Source: an uncultured Mycoplasmatota bacterium
GTDB lineage: Bacteria; Bacillota_I; Bacilli_A; RF39; UBA660
Reading direction: 5' to 3'
NCBI GenBank assembly: GCA_947642475.1
Contig: CANRSQ010000005.1
Coordinates: 1 to 43,230 of the forward strand
Length of the DNA stretch: 43,230 nt
A model generated the notes under the pieces. It was given only the letters and a program-made list of their open reading frames with translations, had not been told where the DNA came from and did no database searches. Position numbers and translations under genes: made by a program. Shown piece by piece: positions 1 through 6,956 of this stretch (position 1 is its first letter; each line of letters begins with the position of its first letter).

Positions 1-42
1 TCCTCCATGTCCGGCATCAACTACGACTTGTAAATTATTCAT
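1..42 (-). CDS. N-acetylmuramoyl-L-alanine amidase (Amidase_3), 5' end only
   Basis: Only the first 14 codons lie in the window; they read MNNLQVVVDAGHGG. The VVxDAGHGG start is the first zinc-ligand strand of the Amidase_3 (cell-wall amidase, CwlC/LytC type) fold, in which the His binds zinc. A strong ribosome site (AGGAGGAG, about 50-58) sits just upstream, which supports the start. There is no signal peptide before the catalytic motif, so the enzyme begins directly with its catalytic domain, as mother-cell lytic CwlC-type amidases do. The family call rests on a short motif, and the rest of the gene runs off the left edge. Confidence 0.7.
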   Translation of the reverse strand, partial: MNNLQVVVDAGHGG

Positions 43-102
43 AAACGTATCTCCTCCTAGGATAATATATGATATTTATGAAATTTGGTTATATATAATA
101 AT

Positions 103-130
103 AAAAAGATACTAATTAAAGTATCTTATT
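103..130 (-). terminator. Intrinsic terminator of the peptidase/HEPN cassette
   Basis: On the minus strand a 7-bp stem (AAGATAC/GTATCTT, 106-112 with 121-127) is followed by a T-rich run. It ends the two-gene unit to its right. Twenty bases of it (111-130) recur exactly at 1737-1756. Confidence 0.75.
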
Positions 131-159
131 TATTTTCACGTATTATTTTAATACCTATC

Positions 160-1095
160 TTAAAGTGGGACATCAATATATAACTGACCATTGTCTAATT
201 GCTTGGGGTATATGCCAAAATGGTTATACATTTCAATAAATAAGGCGGTTAACTCAGCTAGTTTTGAATCTATATTTTCTAATGTTGGAAATTTCATATA
301 TATTTCATCATATTTTATATACATCTTTTCCCATATTTCAAATAGTCCAGTTGATTCTTTCAGCAGTTTAGTTATATCGTTCAACAAAGAATTTCTGTCA
401 TCATTTAAACCACAAATCATTCCGCATGAATAACTCATATACGTGTTTAATAAAGTCATTTTTTCTTTTGCTAAAATAAATAGTTTATTTATATCACTAT
501 GATATCGGTAATCATCAATTTCTTTTTCTATATCGCGTTTTATTATTTTGTATTGCTCTATAAGAATACCAATATAACAATCAGTGCTTCCAAATAAATA
601 ACGACATAGAAAACGGGAAGCAAAGTATTCCTCCCACATTATTAAAGCAAATTTTTTGGTGCTTTCTGTCAAATTAGAACTTAATGCATATTTCTCATTC
701 AAATGATCAAGGCTGTTACCAATTTTTTCAAAATAATATATATGCGACAACTCATGAAACAAATGTAATATTCCAAACCCCTCCTGTTGTATTATTGCTA
801 ATAATATTTCTTTCCTAAAAAAAATTACACATTTTGTCTTTTTTTCTATTTTTATTTTTAACGTTTTTGCTGAAGCTGAGCCATACTTTGTATTTGTATA
901 TTCGATTGGCAAACCGTGACTTTCTTGATAATCTGAAATTTCCTTATCCCAATCATCAGTAAAAATTATTTTATGTAGGGATGTTATGGAATTCTCTTCT
1001 ACAAATCTATCAATTAATTGTTTTAAATACTTAATTAAATTTTTCTTCGCTTCTTCATCTAATTCGATGTTTATATTTATATCATATTTTAGCAT
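160..1095 (-). CDS. HExxH putative zinc metallopeptidase, unknown family
   Basis: A 311-residue protein with no signal peptide or membrane segment, so probably cytoplasmic. HELSH at residues 114-118 is a classic HExxH zinc site. It is followed about 40 residues later by a WEEYFASRF segment whose Glu could be the third ligand, an arrangement reminiscent of ImmA/IrrE-type peptidases (HExxH then E-x-x-A-x-x-F-A). I do not recognise the rest. It starts 18 bases after the HEPN-like gene with a good GGAGG site, so the two are co-transcribed. Base use is more AT-rich than in the housekeeping genes. Function is unproved; a role in a toxin-antitoxin or defence pair is inference from the partner gene. 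Confidence 0.5.
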   Translation of the reverse strand: MLKYDININIELDEEAKKNLIKYLKQLIDRFVEENSITSLHKIIFTDDWDKEISDYQESHGLPIEYTNTKYGSASAKTLKIKIEKKTKCVIFFRKEILLAIIQQEGFGILHLFHELSHIYYFEKIGNSLDHLNEKYALSSNLTESTKKFALIMWEEYFASRFLCRYLFGSTDCYIGILIEQYKIIKRDIEKEIDDYRYHSDINKLFILAKEKMTLLNTYMSYSCGMICGLNDDRNSLLNDITKLLKESTGLFEIWEKMYIKYDEIYMKFPTLENIDSKLAELTALFIEMYNHFGIYPKQLDNGQLYIDVPL

Positions 1096-1113
1096 AAATA
1101 TTATTTCCTCCCT

Positions 1114-1686
1114 TTACCTATATTTATTGAATTCCTCTATCACTATATTTCTTATTTTATTTATTGTATCTATTATATAATTAAATGTTATTATTCCATC
1201 ATTGTCGTTATATTTTAAAACGAAATAATTGTAATGTTTCCCCTTATTTTCAGGGTATCTTAAAGATTCATATAATTCTTTGGTTGTAGTAATATTATTT
1301 ATTTTCTTAAATTTTGTTATAATTTCGGTTTGTCGTTTATAAAAGCCATTAAGTTCTTTATATATTTCATTTGTTTCTCCATATATATTCTTTAATGTTT
1401 CTATCATGTTGGCCATTTCATGTTCTTGTTTAATCTCACTATTATTTAGCAATAATACCCCTTTAATGAATAGTTCAATTCCTTGATAACAGTTAAAAAG
1501 TGCGGGTATAAATAATGTTGAATCACTTTTGTTAGAGTTTTTTATCATATTACTTCTAGCCTCTATTTCACTTGAACCAAACCCACAATTTAAATTACCA
1601 CTTTCAATCATTGTTTTTAACAATAATTTGCTGGTTTCTAAATATTGATCTGCTAAAATAAAATAATCTTTTGCTCTATCTATCAT
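1114..1686 (-). CDS. HEPN-like all-helical protein, hypothetical
   Basis: A 190-residue, predicted mainly helical protein. The segment FIPALFNCYQGIELFIKGVL followed by a His-bearing helix (HEMANMIETL) resembles the HEPN helical core found beside nucleotidyltransferases and in many RNase toxins. The catalytic Rx4-6H motif is not clear: the nearest candidate is R-x7-H (RYPENKGKH), so RNase activity cannot be claimed. It is the first gene of a two-gene unit with the HExxH protein, and the pair lies between two terminators that share a 20-base direct repeat. It may be a toxin-like or sensor protein. The HEPN assignment is tentative. Confidence 0.35.
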   Translation of the reverse strand: MIDRAKDYFILADQYLETSKLLLKTMIESGNLNCGFGSSEIEARSNMIKNSNKSDSTLFIPALFNCYQGIELFIKGVLLLNNSEIKQEHEMANMIETLKNIYGETNEIYKELNGFYKRQTEIITKFKKINNITTTKELYESLRYPENKGKHYNYFVLKYNDNDGIITFNYIIDTINKIRNIVIEEFNKYR

Positions 1687-1722
1687 ATTATCACTTCATT
1701 TCATCCTTTATATTATATCATT

Positions 1723-1756
1723 AAAAAAGATACTTTACTAATTAAAGTATCTTATT
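1723..1756 (-). terminator. Terminator of the GH25 gene
   Basis: On the minus strand an 11-bp stem (AAGATACTTTA/TAAAGTATCTT, 1727-1737 with 1743-1753) precedes a run of T. It overlaps the stop codon of the lysozyme gene and shares 20 exact bases with the terminator at 103-130. Confidence 0.8.
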
Positions 1757-2942
1757 CGTACATTATATCTATATCAACTGTTTTATCTATTCCGTCAACT
1801 TTACCATCATCACATATTTGCCATAGATTATAAATGTTTTCGTAATTGACATTTTCATTATAGTGGGCAACCCAAACATTATAATTATCGTTCCAAGCAT
1901 ATTGTAAGTAGTTTTTACTACTATAAAGCATACCTTTATATCCTTTGTCTTCTACTGTTTTGATGAAGGTATTGGCGATAGAATTTAAGTGATATAGTGA
2001 TAAGTTGTAGTCTTGGTAATTTGTCCAGTTTTCCCAATCAAATACTACTGGAAGTTCTATTTTGTATTTTTTTATTTTTTTAAGGACCCACTGTGCTTGT
2101 TTTTTGGCTTCTTTGTCATTTTCAGCATAGGAAAAGAAATATATACCTACTGGAATACCTACTTCATTAAAACCTTTAATGTTTTGGATAAAATTAGTAT
2201 CTAAAACATTTTTGCCTTCTTTATCATAACCATAGCCTATTCTTATAAAAGCAAATTCTACACCTGCTTCTTTTACTTTTTGAAAGTCGATATCTCCTTG
2301 ATGATATGAAACGTCGATACCTATTTTGGTATTTTCTTTTTTATATTTGTTTTTTATATCTTCGAAGTTAGTAGTTGTTGGTTCCTGAGGTTTAATGTTA
2401 TTTTCTTTTTCGATAATGTTTAGTGTGAGTGGGATTGTGGTTTCGTTGTTACTACTATCTGTGGCTTTATAAGTAATGTTATAAGCCCCAACTTCGTTTA
2501 AATTATAGTCCCCTATTATTTCACATTTTGGATTATCATCGTAGTTATCAGCGCAGAAAATTTTATTTTCCAATTTTCCTTCATATCCTTTGGTTAGCGT
2601 GATGGCTTTGGCATCACTTAGTATAGGTGCGGTGGTGTCTACGATGTTTATATCGAATGAATATGGTACTTTTATATTTTCATCATTTATATATTCGAAT
2701 TTAATAGTTTGTTTTCCTGTCTTTTTTGTATTTATTGTTTCGTTTTTTAATAATTTTCCGTTTATGGATTTAATTAAATCTTTTAATTTTACTTCACTAT
2801 ATACTTCAATATCTAAGTTATCAACGGTTTTAACGTCTATTTTGGCATGTTTAACACGATAGTCATTATATAAGAATAATGAGATGATTATTAATATTAA
2901 TAGTAATAAAATGATTGTGATTATTTTTTTAATATTCTTCAT
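1752..2942 (-). CDS. Membrane-anchored GH25 lysozyme with DUF5011-like Ig domain
   Basis: Residues about 7-26 form one strongly hydrophobic segment (uncleaved anchor or signal). Residues about 95-175 look like a DUF5011/HYR-type Ig-like domain (DTTAP...GDYNLNEVGAYNITYKATDSSNN). Residues 206-396 are glycoside hydrolase family 25. The lysozyme-type catalytic residues are visible: Asp210 in GIDVSYHQG, and Asp302/Glu304 in PVVFDWENW. The family cleaves the MurNAc-GlcNAc bond of peptidoglycan, so a role in wall remodelling at the cell surface is likely. There is no obvious Shine-Dalgarno before the ATG, unlike most neighbours. A terminator overlaps its stop codon. Confidence 0.88.
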   Translation of the reverse strand: MKNIKKIITIILLLLILIIISLFLYNDYRVKHAKIDVKTVDNLDIEVYSEVKLKDLIKSINGKLLKNETINTKKTGKQTIKFEYINDENIKVPYSFDINIVDTTAPILSDAKAITLTKGYEGKLENKIFCADNYDDNPKCEIIGDYNLNEVGAYNITYKATDSSNNETTIPLTLNIIEKENNIKPQEPTTTNFEDIKNKYKKENTKIGIDVSYHQGDIDFQKVKEAGVEFAFIRIGYGYDKEGKNVLDTNFIQNIKGFNEVGIPVGIYFFSYAENDKEAKKQAQWVLKKIKKYKIELPVVFDWENWTNYQDYNLSLYHLNSIANTFIKTVEDKGYKGMLYSSKNYLQYAWNDNYNVWVAHYNENVNYENIYNLWQICDDGKVDGIDKTVDIDIMYE

Positions 2943-2980
2943 ATTTATATATTACCATAATTTTATTTGTTTTATAACAA

Positions 2981-3004
2981 TAAAAGGCACTTTTTTGTGC
3001 CTTA
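2981..3004 (-). terminator. Terminator of the Fic gene
   Basis: Stem AAGGCAC/GTGCCTT (2984-2990 with 2997-3003), followed on the minus strand by TTTATTG. It overlaps the end of the Fic gene. Confidence 0.75.
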
Positions 3005-4132
3005 TTAAATAAAACTTTTTATATTTAATGTTTTTATTTTTGGCGTTTCTTCGGCTAATTCAGGATTAATTCCAAGCCAGAAGTTAGTTTCGCCGTTTGA
3101 AAAGCTTTTAGTAGTATTGCCTTTTCGCATTAAAATTTCTTTTTCTATTAGTGGCTCTATTTTTTGTTTTACGACTGCACTGATTGATGTTTTTTGATTA
3201 AACCTATTGTAGAAAGTAGCTAATTGTTTAGCAGTCATTGTTCCTTTCATTGAAAGTAAATATTCCATCATTTGGTGTTCTTCTTTGGTTAAATCAAAGC
3301 CAGCATTTTTTTCTATTCCGTGAATGATGTGCTCTTTTTCAAGTTCGGTTTGAACTTGGGTTAGCATATATCTTAAGAATAAAGTTACTTCGCCTTTATT
3401 GATGGAATTTGCAATATATGTTTCATAGTCTCTCCTCGCAAATGAAATGGCTCTATTGAAAACTATATATGGATAGCTTTCGTTATTAAGCAAATACCAC
3501 ATTGCGAGTGTTCTACTGGTTCTTCCGTTTACATCTAAATATGGATGAATATAAACGAAGTAAAAATGGGCAATCTGTGATTTAATAAAGGCTTCCATTT
3601 CGTTATTTGGCATTTCATTATTTAAGAATTCTAGAAGCCTGTTCATATGATCATCTATTTTATCTACTTCAATTCCTTCGGTATAGGCATCTAGTCTACT
3701 TCTTTTTCTTATATAAACTGGTTTTGTTCTATAATACTCTCCTGTATTTTCTTTTCCGTATTCATCTAAAATATCTTCACTTAAATATGAATATAGTTCT
3801 CTTAGACTATCTTTATTTATATCTTGATGACTTAAAATATAGTTATATCCGTGGTATAAATTGATGATTCTTTGTTTTCTTTCTTCGGATATATTTTGGG
3901 CGATTGAATCAATTACTTCGTCTATTAGTGATAAATCATCGGTTATTCCTTCGATGATATTATTGGCTTTAAGTTCTTGACTCATCATTACTTTTTTAGC
4001 AAAGTCTAAGTTATTCATATAATCTAAACCGTCTAGAAATTCGAGCAAATCATATATATAGGGTTTTAAGTATTCTTCGTTAATGATGTATGGTAGATCA
4101 TCTTTCCATGTTAGATTAAGTCTTGTTTTCAT
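3005..4132 (-). CDS. Fic-family protein (putative AMP transferase) with winged helix
   Basis: A 375-residue cytoplasmic protein of the Fic/DOC family, which transfers nucleotidyl (usually AMP) groups to target proteins. The active-site loop HPYLDVNGRTSR is at residues 196-207. It keeps the catalytic His, acidic residue, Asn-Gly-Arg and second Arg, but Val replaces the usual Gly before NGR. An N-terminal helix ends in NNIIEG (57-62), which resembles the (S/T)xxxE(G/N) autoinhibitory motif with Asn in place of Ser/Thr. The C-terminal 90 residues look like a winged helix-turn-helix. The start has a good AGGGGAG site. It is a single-gene unit with its own terminator. The target is unknown; an autoregulated modifier or toxin-like role is possible. 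Confidence 0.88.
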   Translation of the reverse strand: MKTRLNLTWKDDLPYIINEEYLKPYIYDLLEFLDGLDYMNNLDFAKKVMMSQELKANNIIEGITDDLSLIDEVIDSIAQNISEERKQRIINLYHGYNYILSHQDINKDSLRELYSYLSEDILDEYGKENTGEYYRTKPVYIRKRSRLDAYTEGIEVDKIDDHMNRLLEFLNNEMPNNEMEAFIKSQIAHFYFVYIHPYLDVNGRTSRTLAMWYLLNNESYPYIVFNRAISFARRDYETYIANSINKGEVTLFLRYMLTQVQTELEKEHIIHGIEKNAGFDLTKEEHQMMEYLLSMKGTMTAKQLATFYNRFNQKTSISAVVKQKIEPLIEKEILMRKGNTTKSFSNGETNFWLGINPELAEETPKIKTLNIKSFI

Positions 4133-4240
4133 AGTATCTCCCCTTTAAAGCATTTGGTATTTTAACATATTTCTTTAAATTTAACAAATTAAAAGAAATC
4201 ATTATGTAAATTTAATACAAACCATATTATTTAAAATGCT

Positions 4241-4270
4241 TAAAAACATCCAATAAAAATTTGGATGTTT
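4241..4270 (-). terminator. Terminator after the small acidic protein gene
   Basis: Stem AAACATCCAA/TTGGATGTTT (4244-4253 with 4261-4270), with T residues on the minus-strand side. Confidence 0.7.
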
Positions 4271-4304
4271 CAAAATATTGATGCTTTATTATACATATAT
4301 GAAT

Positions 4305-4628
4305 TTATTTAACTTTTTTTCGTGATTTTTTTTCTATACAAGTTCCATCCGTTTTATAAAGTGCAACTTCAGCCACATTTGGTAAAACATTTAAATATCG
4401 TTCTAATAAATCTTCAATAGATATAAAAGCTGGAATATCATTTTCATCTTCTATAGGTTCCACTTCTACAAAATCCATCATAAAATCTTCTACACTTCCG
4501 CTAAATGTTCCAACTGAATAATTGCCATCTTCATAAAAGTAAACAATTCTATAACCGTTTTGATACTTTCCGTGATTAATACCATATTCACTTTTGTATT
4601 TTAAATCTTCAATATTAATATCATTCAT
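4305..4628 (-). CDS. Hypothetical acidic small protein
   Basis: A 107-residue protein I do not recognise. It has a Tyr/Gly-rich beta-looking N-terminal half (GYRIVYFYEDGNYSVGTFSGS), an acidic middle, and a lysine/arginine-rich tail (KKSRKKVK). There is no signal peptide or membrane segment. A GAGGGAG-like ribosome site precedes the ATG. It lies downstream of the short reading frame at 4667-4852 and has its own terminator. It appears to be a real gene, but the function is unknown. Confidence 0.55.
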   Translation of the reverse strand: MNDINIEDLKYKSEYGINHGKYQNGYRIVYFYEDGNYSVGTFSGSVEDFMMDFVEVEPIEDENDIPAFISIEDLLERYLNVLPNVAEVALYKTDGTCIEKKSRKKVK

Positions 4629-4666
4629 AATTATCTTACTCCCTCTTCTTATATTATACTATATTT

Positions 4667-4852
4667 TTATCTTTGAAGTATTTTAATTTTATCATTAAAA
4701 TTAATATTAATATTATTTAATAAATTTTTCATAATCAAATAATACTCATATTTTGATATAGGAAAACCATAAAACATGCGTTCATCTAAACTATATTGCT
4801 GTTGGATATTTTGAATATCGATTGCATCATTACCTGAATACCATTCAAACAA
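4667..4852 (-). CDS. Short hypothetical protein or 5'-truncated remnant
   Basis: The frame opens at a TTG (position 4852) and encodes about 61 residues (FEWYSGNDAID...KIKILQR). The same frame stays open and protein-like for about 16 codons upstream (YAIYFEFGEEAKLLSL) back to a TAA, with no ATG or good ribosome site. That is what a gene that has lost its start would look like. Alternatively it is a small protein starting at TTG. No family is recognised. It may be a leftover of a partner of the neighbouring 107-residue protein. Confidence 0.3.
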   Translation of the reverse strand: MFEWYSGNDAIDIQNIQQQYSLDERMFYGFPISKYEYYLIMKNLLNNININFNDKIKILQR

Positions 4853-4918
4853 TGATAGCAGTTTCGCCTCTTCACCAAATTCAAAATATATCGCATATTA
4901 CATTATTTATTATTTACA

Positions 4919-5842
4919 TTATTTTACTTCGATATCGCCACTGGTCGTATTTATTTCTAGTTTATATGTTCCTTTACCAACTAGTGATGAATTATTTGGC
5001 AGGTTCTTATCACCGCTTACACTATTTAATAGAACGTTACAATGTGAATTTTTATTTAGATTTACATTAATTTCTCCTGAAGTTGAATTTATTTTTGAGT
5101 TACCTTTGATGGTGAAGTGGTCTATTTCAATATCGCCGCTAGTTGTTTTGATATCTAATTTACCTACTATTTTATTTACTTCTACTTCACCTGAAATAGT
5201 GTGCATATAAATATCTTTGCTTGTTAGTGATTTTAAATATAAATCGCCCGAAATACTTTCGATATTTGCATTGTTTGCTTCAATGTTATTTGTTTGTATT
5301 TCACCTGATTTGGTATCTATTCTTATATTGTTTGCTTTTATGTTGTTATTTATTTCAATATCACCACTGGTCGTATTTAGTGATAGATTGTTTAAGTTTA
5401 TATCTAATTCATTTATAGTGATATCGCCTGAAATTTCATTTATGGTTAAATTTTTTGTATAAGTATTTGGAAGATATATTTCATATCTTGTGCCTACATT
5501 AAAGCAAAAGCCGATACAAAAGTCATTATAATTATCTTTTAGTGTTAAGGTATTTGCTTCTTTTTTATAAGTAAACAAATCTTTTTCTTTAGTTTTTTTA
5601 CTACTATATTGAACTACTCTAAGTTCATTTGTATTACTTACATATATTTCGACGTCGTTACTTTTTGTACTGAAGTTTATTTGGTCTATATTTTCTAAAG
5701 AAATAGTTTCATTTTTAACTTGTTTTGTTTCTTTATTAAATGAGTAATTGTCCTTGTTTAGACCCCACATTAATATTCCAAAAAGTATTACTAATAAAAC
5801 TATTAAAAGACAGATTTGTAATATTTTTATCGTTTTATCCAT
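4919..5842 (-). CDS. DUF4097-type beta-helix repeat protein, membrane-anchored
   Basis: One transmembrane segment near the N terminus (LLIVLLVILFGILMWGL, about 12-28) leads into a DUF4097-like domain. The latter half is a ladder of short repeats carrying TTSGDIEI, TKSGEIQT, SISGDLYL, TISGEVEV and similar, spaced about 20 residues apart, typical of a right-handed beta-helix exposed outside the membrane. It is the last gene of a PadR-DUF1700-DUF4097 operon and starts 1 base after the DUF1700 stop. This trio is widespread in Firmicutes; its biochemical role is not established and may concern envelope sensing. Two Cys residues (DFCIGFCF) lie near the middle. Confidence 0.85.
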   Translation of the reverse strand: MDKTIKILQICLLIVLLVILFGILMWGLNKDNYSFNKETKQVKNETISLENIDQINFSTKSNDVEIYVSNTNELRVVQYSSKKTKEKDLFTYKKEANTLTLKDNYNDFCIGFCFNVGTRYEIYLPNTYTKNLTINEISGDITINELDINLNNLSLNTTSGDIEINNNIKANNIRIDTKSGEIQTNNIEANNANIESISGDLYLKSLTSKDIYMHTISGEVEVNKIVGKLDIKTTSGDIEIDHFTIKGNSKINSTSGEINVNLNKNSHCNVLLNSVSGDKNLPNNSSLVGKGTYKLEINTTSGDIEVK

Positions 5843-5843
5843 T

Positions 5844-6458
5844 TTATTTACCTCCTAGTTCTAAACAAAGTTTTACTATTTCCTGAACAACTGCACCCAT
5901 TAAGAATATAACCCAAGTTATATGCCATGCGGAAGTTAAGAAACTAACTAGAATATAAATGATTGTAACTGATATCCATATAATTGCATTTATTCCGTCT
6001 TTTACTTTGTTATTTTCTTTTTTTACTGATTTTACTTCTACTTCGTTATTTTTAGGTAGTGACATAAAGTGATAAATAAGTAAGCATGTTGCGATAGCTA
6101 CTAAGGTTAAAAATCCTGATGCAATAGCAAAATCAGGAGCTCCTGTTTCGGCTAAAACTGTTACAGCTACTATTGATAAAATATAAATAAATACACTTAC
6201 AGATACTACTAGTGCGGTTTTCTTTCGATATTCATTTGTCTTTGGTTCTGGTTTATTTAAACTATTAATAAGTTCGGTAGTATCACCTATACTGGAGATT
6301 ACTTCGTTATAGGCTTCAGTTTTGGTTTTCCCTTCTTCTATTAAATCGTTATATTTTTCGGTTAAATCTAACAATAATTCTTCTTTTAATTCTTCTGCTT
6401 TATTTGTTTTTGGTGCGTCTTTAAATAATTCGTTTACATATTTTTTTATTTTTTCCAT
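5844..6458 (-). CDS. DUF1700 / HAAS-domain membrane protein
   Basis: A 204-residue protein. The N-terminal 70 residues (MEKIKKYVNELF...EELLLDLTEKYNDLIEEGKTK...ISSIGDTTELI) match the HAAS helical signature of DUF1700 proteins. Four hydrophobic segments follow, as two pairs (around 80-100, 108-130 and 155-200). Proteins of this type are encoded directly after PadR regulators and are thought to be membrane partners or anti-regulators, though this is not proved here. It starts 9 bases after the PadR gene, with an AGGAGG site. Confidence 0.85.
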   Translation of the reverse strand: MEKIKKYVNELFKDAPKTNKAEELKEELLLDLTEKYNDLIEEGKTKTEAYNEVISSIGDTTELINSLNKPEPKTNEYRKKTALVVSVSVFIYILSIVAVTVLAETGAPDFAIASGFLTLVAIATCLLIYHFMSLPKNNEVEVKSVKKENNKVKDGINAIIWISVTIIYILVSFLTSAWHITWVIFLMGAVVQEIVKLCLELGGK

Positions 6459-6467
6459 AATATCCTC

Positions 6468-6788
6468 CTAAATTAATTTATCGATTATTTTTTTTGTTTG
6501 TTTCCAATCTTCTTTATCTCTTTCATATGCTTTTTTACCTTTGACGGTGATGCGGTAGTACTTTCTTCTAGCGCCTAAATTTTCATCACCCCAATATGAT
6601 TCGATTAGTTCGTTTTCTTCTAATCTTTTAAAAGCACAGTAAAGTGTGGCTTCTTTTAATTCGTACTCGCCTTTAGTTTTTTCTTTTATCGTTTTATTTA
6701 TTTCATAACCATAGCTATCTTTTTCGTTTAGATGTGCGAGTATTATTGTCTCAGTGTGTCCTCTTATTATATCTGATGTTATAGACAA
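6468..6788 (-). CDS. PadR-family transcriptional regulator
   Basis: A 106-residue protein made of a PadR winged helix: DSYGYEINKTIKEKT (recognition region), LKEATLYCAFKRLEENELIESYW (the diagnostic EATLY...L..L...G/E motif) and the basic wing GARRKYYRIT. It starts at a TTG with AGAGGTGAT upstream. It is first in the operon with the DUF1700 and DUF4097 genes. PadR proteins usually repress their own operon. A palindrome in the promoter spacer (6820-6829) fits autoregulation. Confidence 0.92.
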   Translation of the reverse strand: MSITSDIIRGHTETIILAHLNEKDSYGYEINKTIKEKTKGEYELKEATLYCAFKRLEENELIESYWGDENLGARRKYYRITVKGKKAYERDKEDWKQTKKIIDKLI

Positions 6789-6809
6789 TTTATCACCTCT
6801 TTCGTTTAC

Positions 6810-6838
6810 ATGGTATCATATAGTACTATGTCTGTCAA
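6810..6838 (-). promoter_or_regulatory. padR operon promoter with palindrome in the spacer
   Basis: Minus-strand TTGACA (6833-6838), 17-base spacer, extended -10 TGaTACCAT (hexamer 6810-6815). The spacer holds the perfect palindrome ATAGTACTAT (6820-6829), a likely PadR operator by position. Confidence 0.65.
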
Positions 6839-6891
6839 GGTATCTATGAAATAAAAAAGGCTTTTTGTGTAAAGTCGGTGAATAAACAAGA

Positions 6892-6918
6892 AAACCCTAT
6901 TCGTTTTGAATAGAGTTT
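6892..6918 (-). terminator. Terminator of the ABC exporter operon
   Basis: Stem of 11 bp with one G-T pair (6892-6902 with 6908-6918, AAACYCTATTC type), then TTTTCTTGTTT on the minus strand. Confidence 0.65.
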
Positions 6919-6956
6919 CTTCAATTTTTCTGATGTTTTTTTGTTGTTATTCTTGC

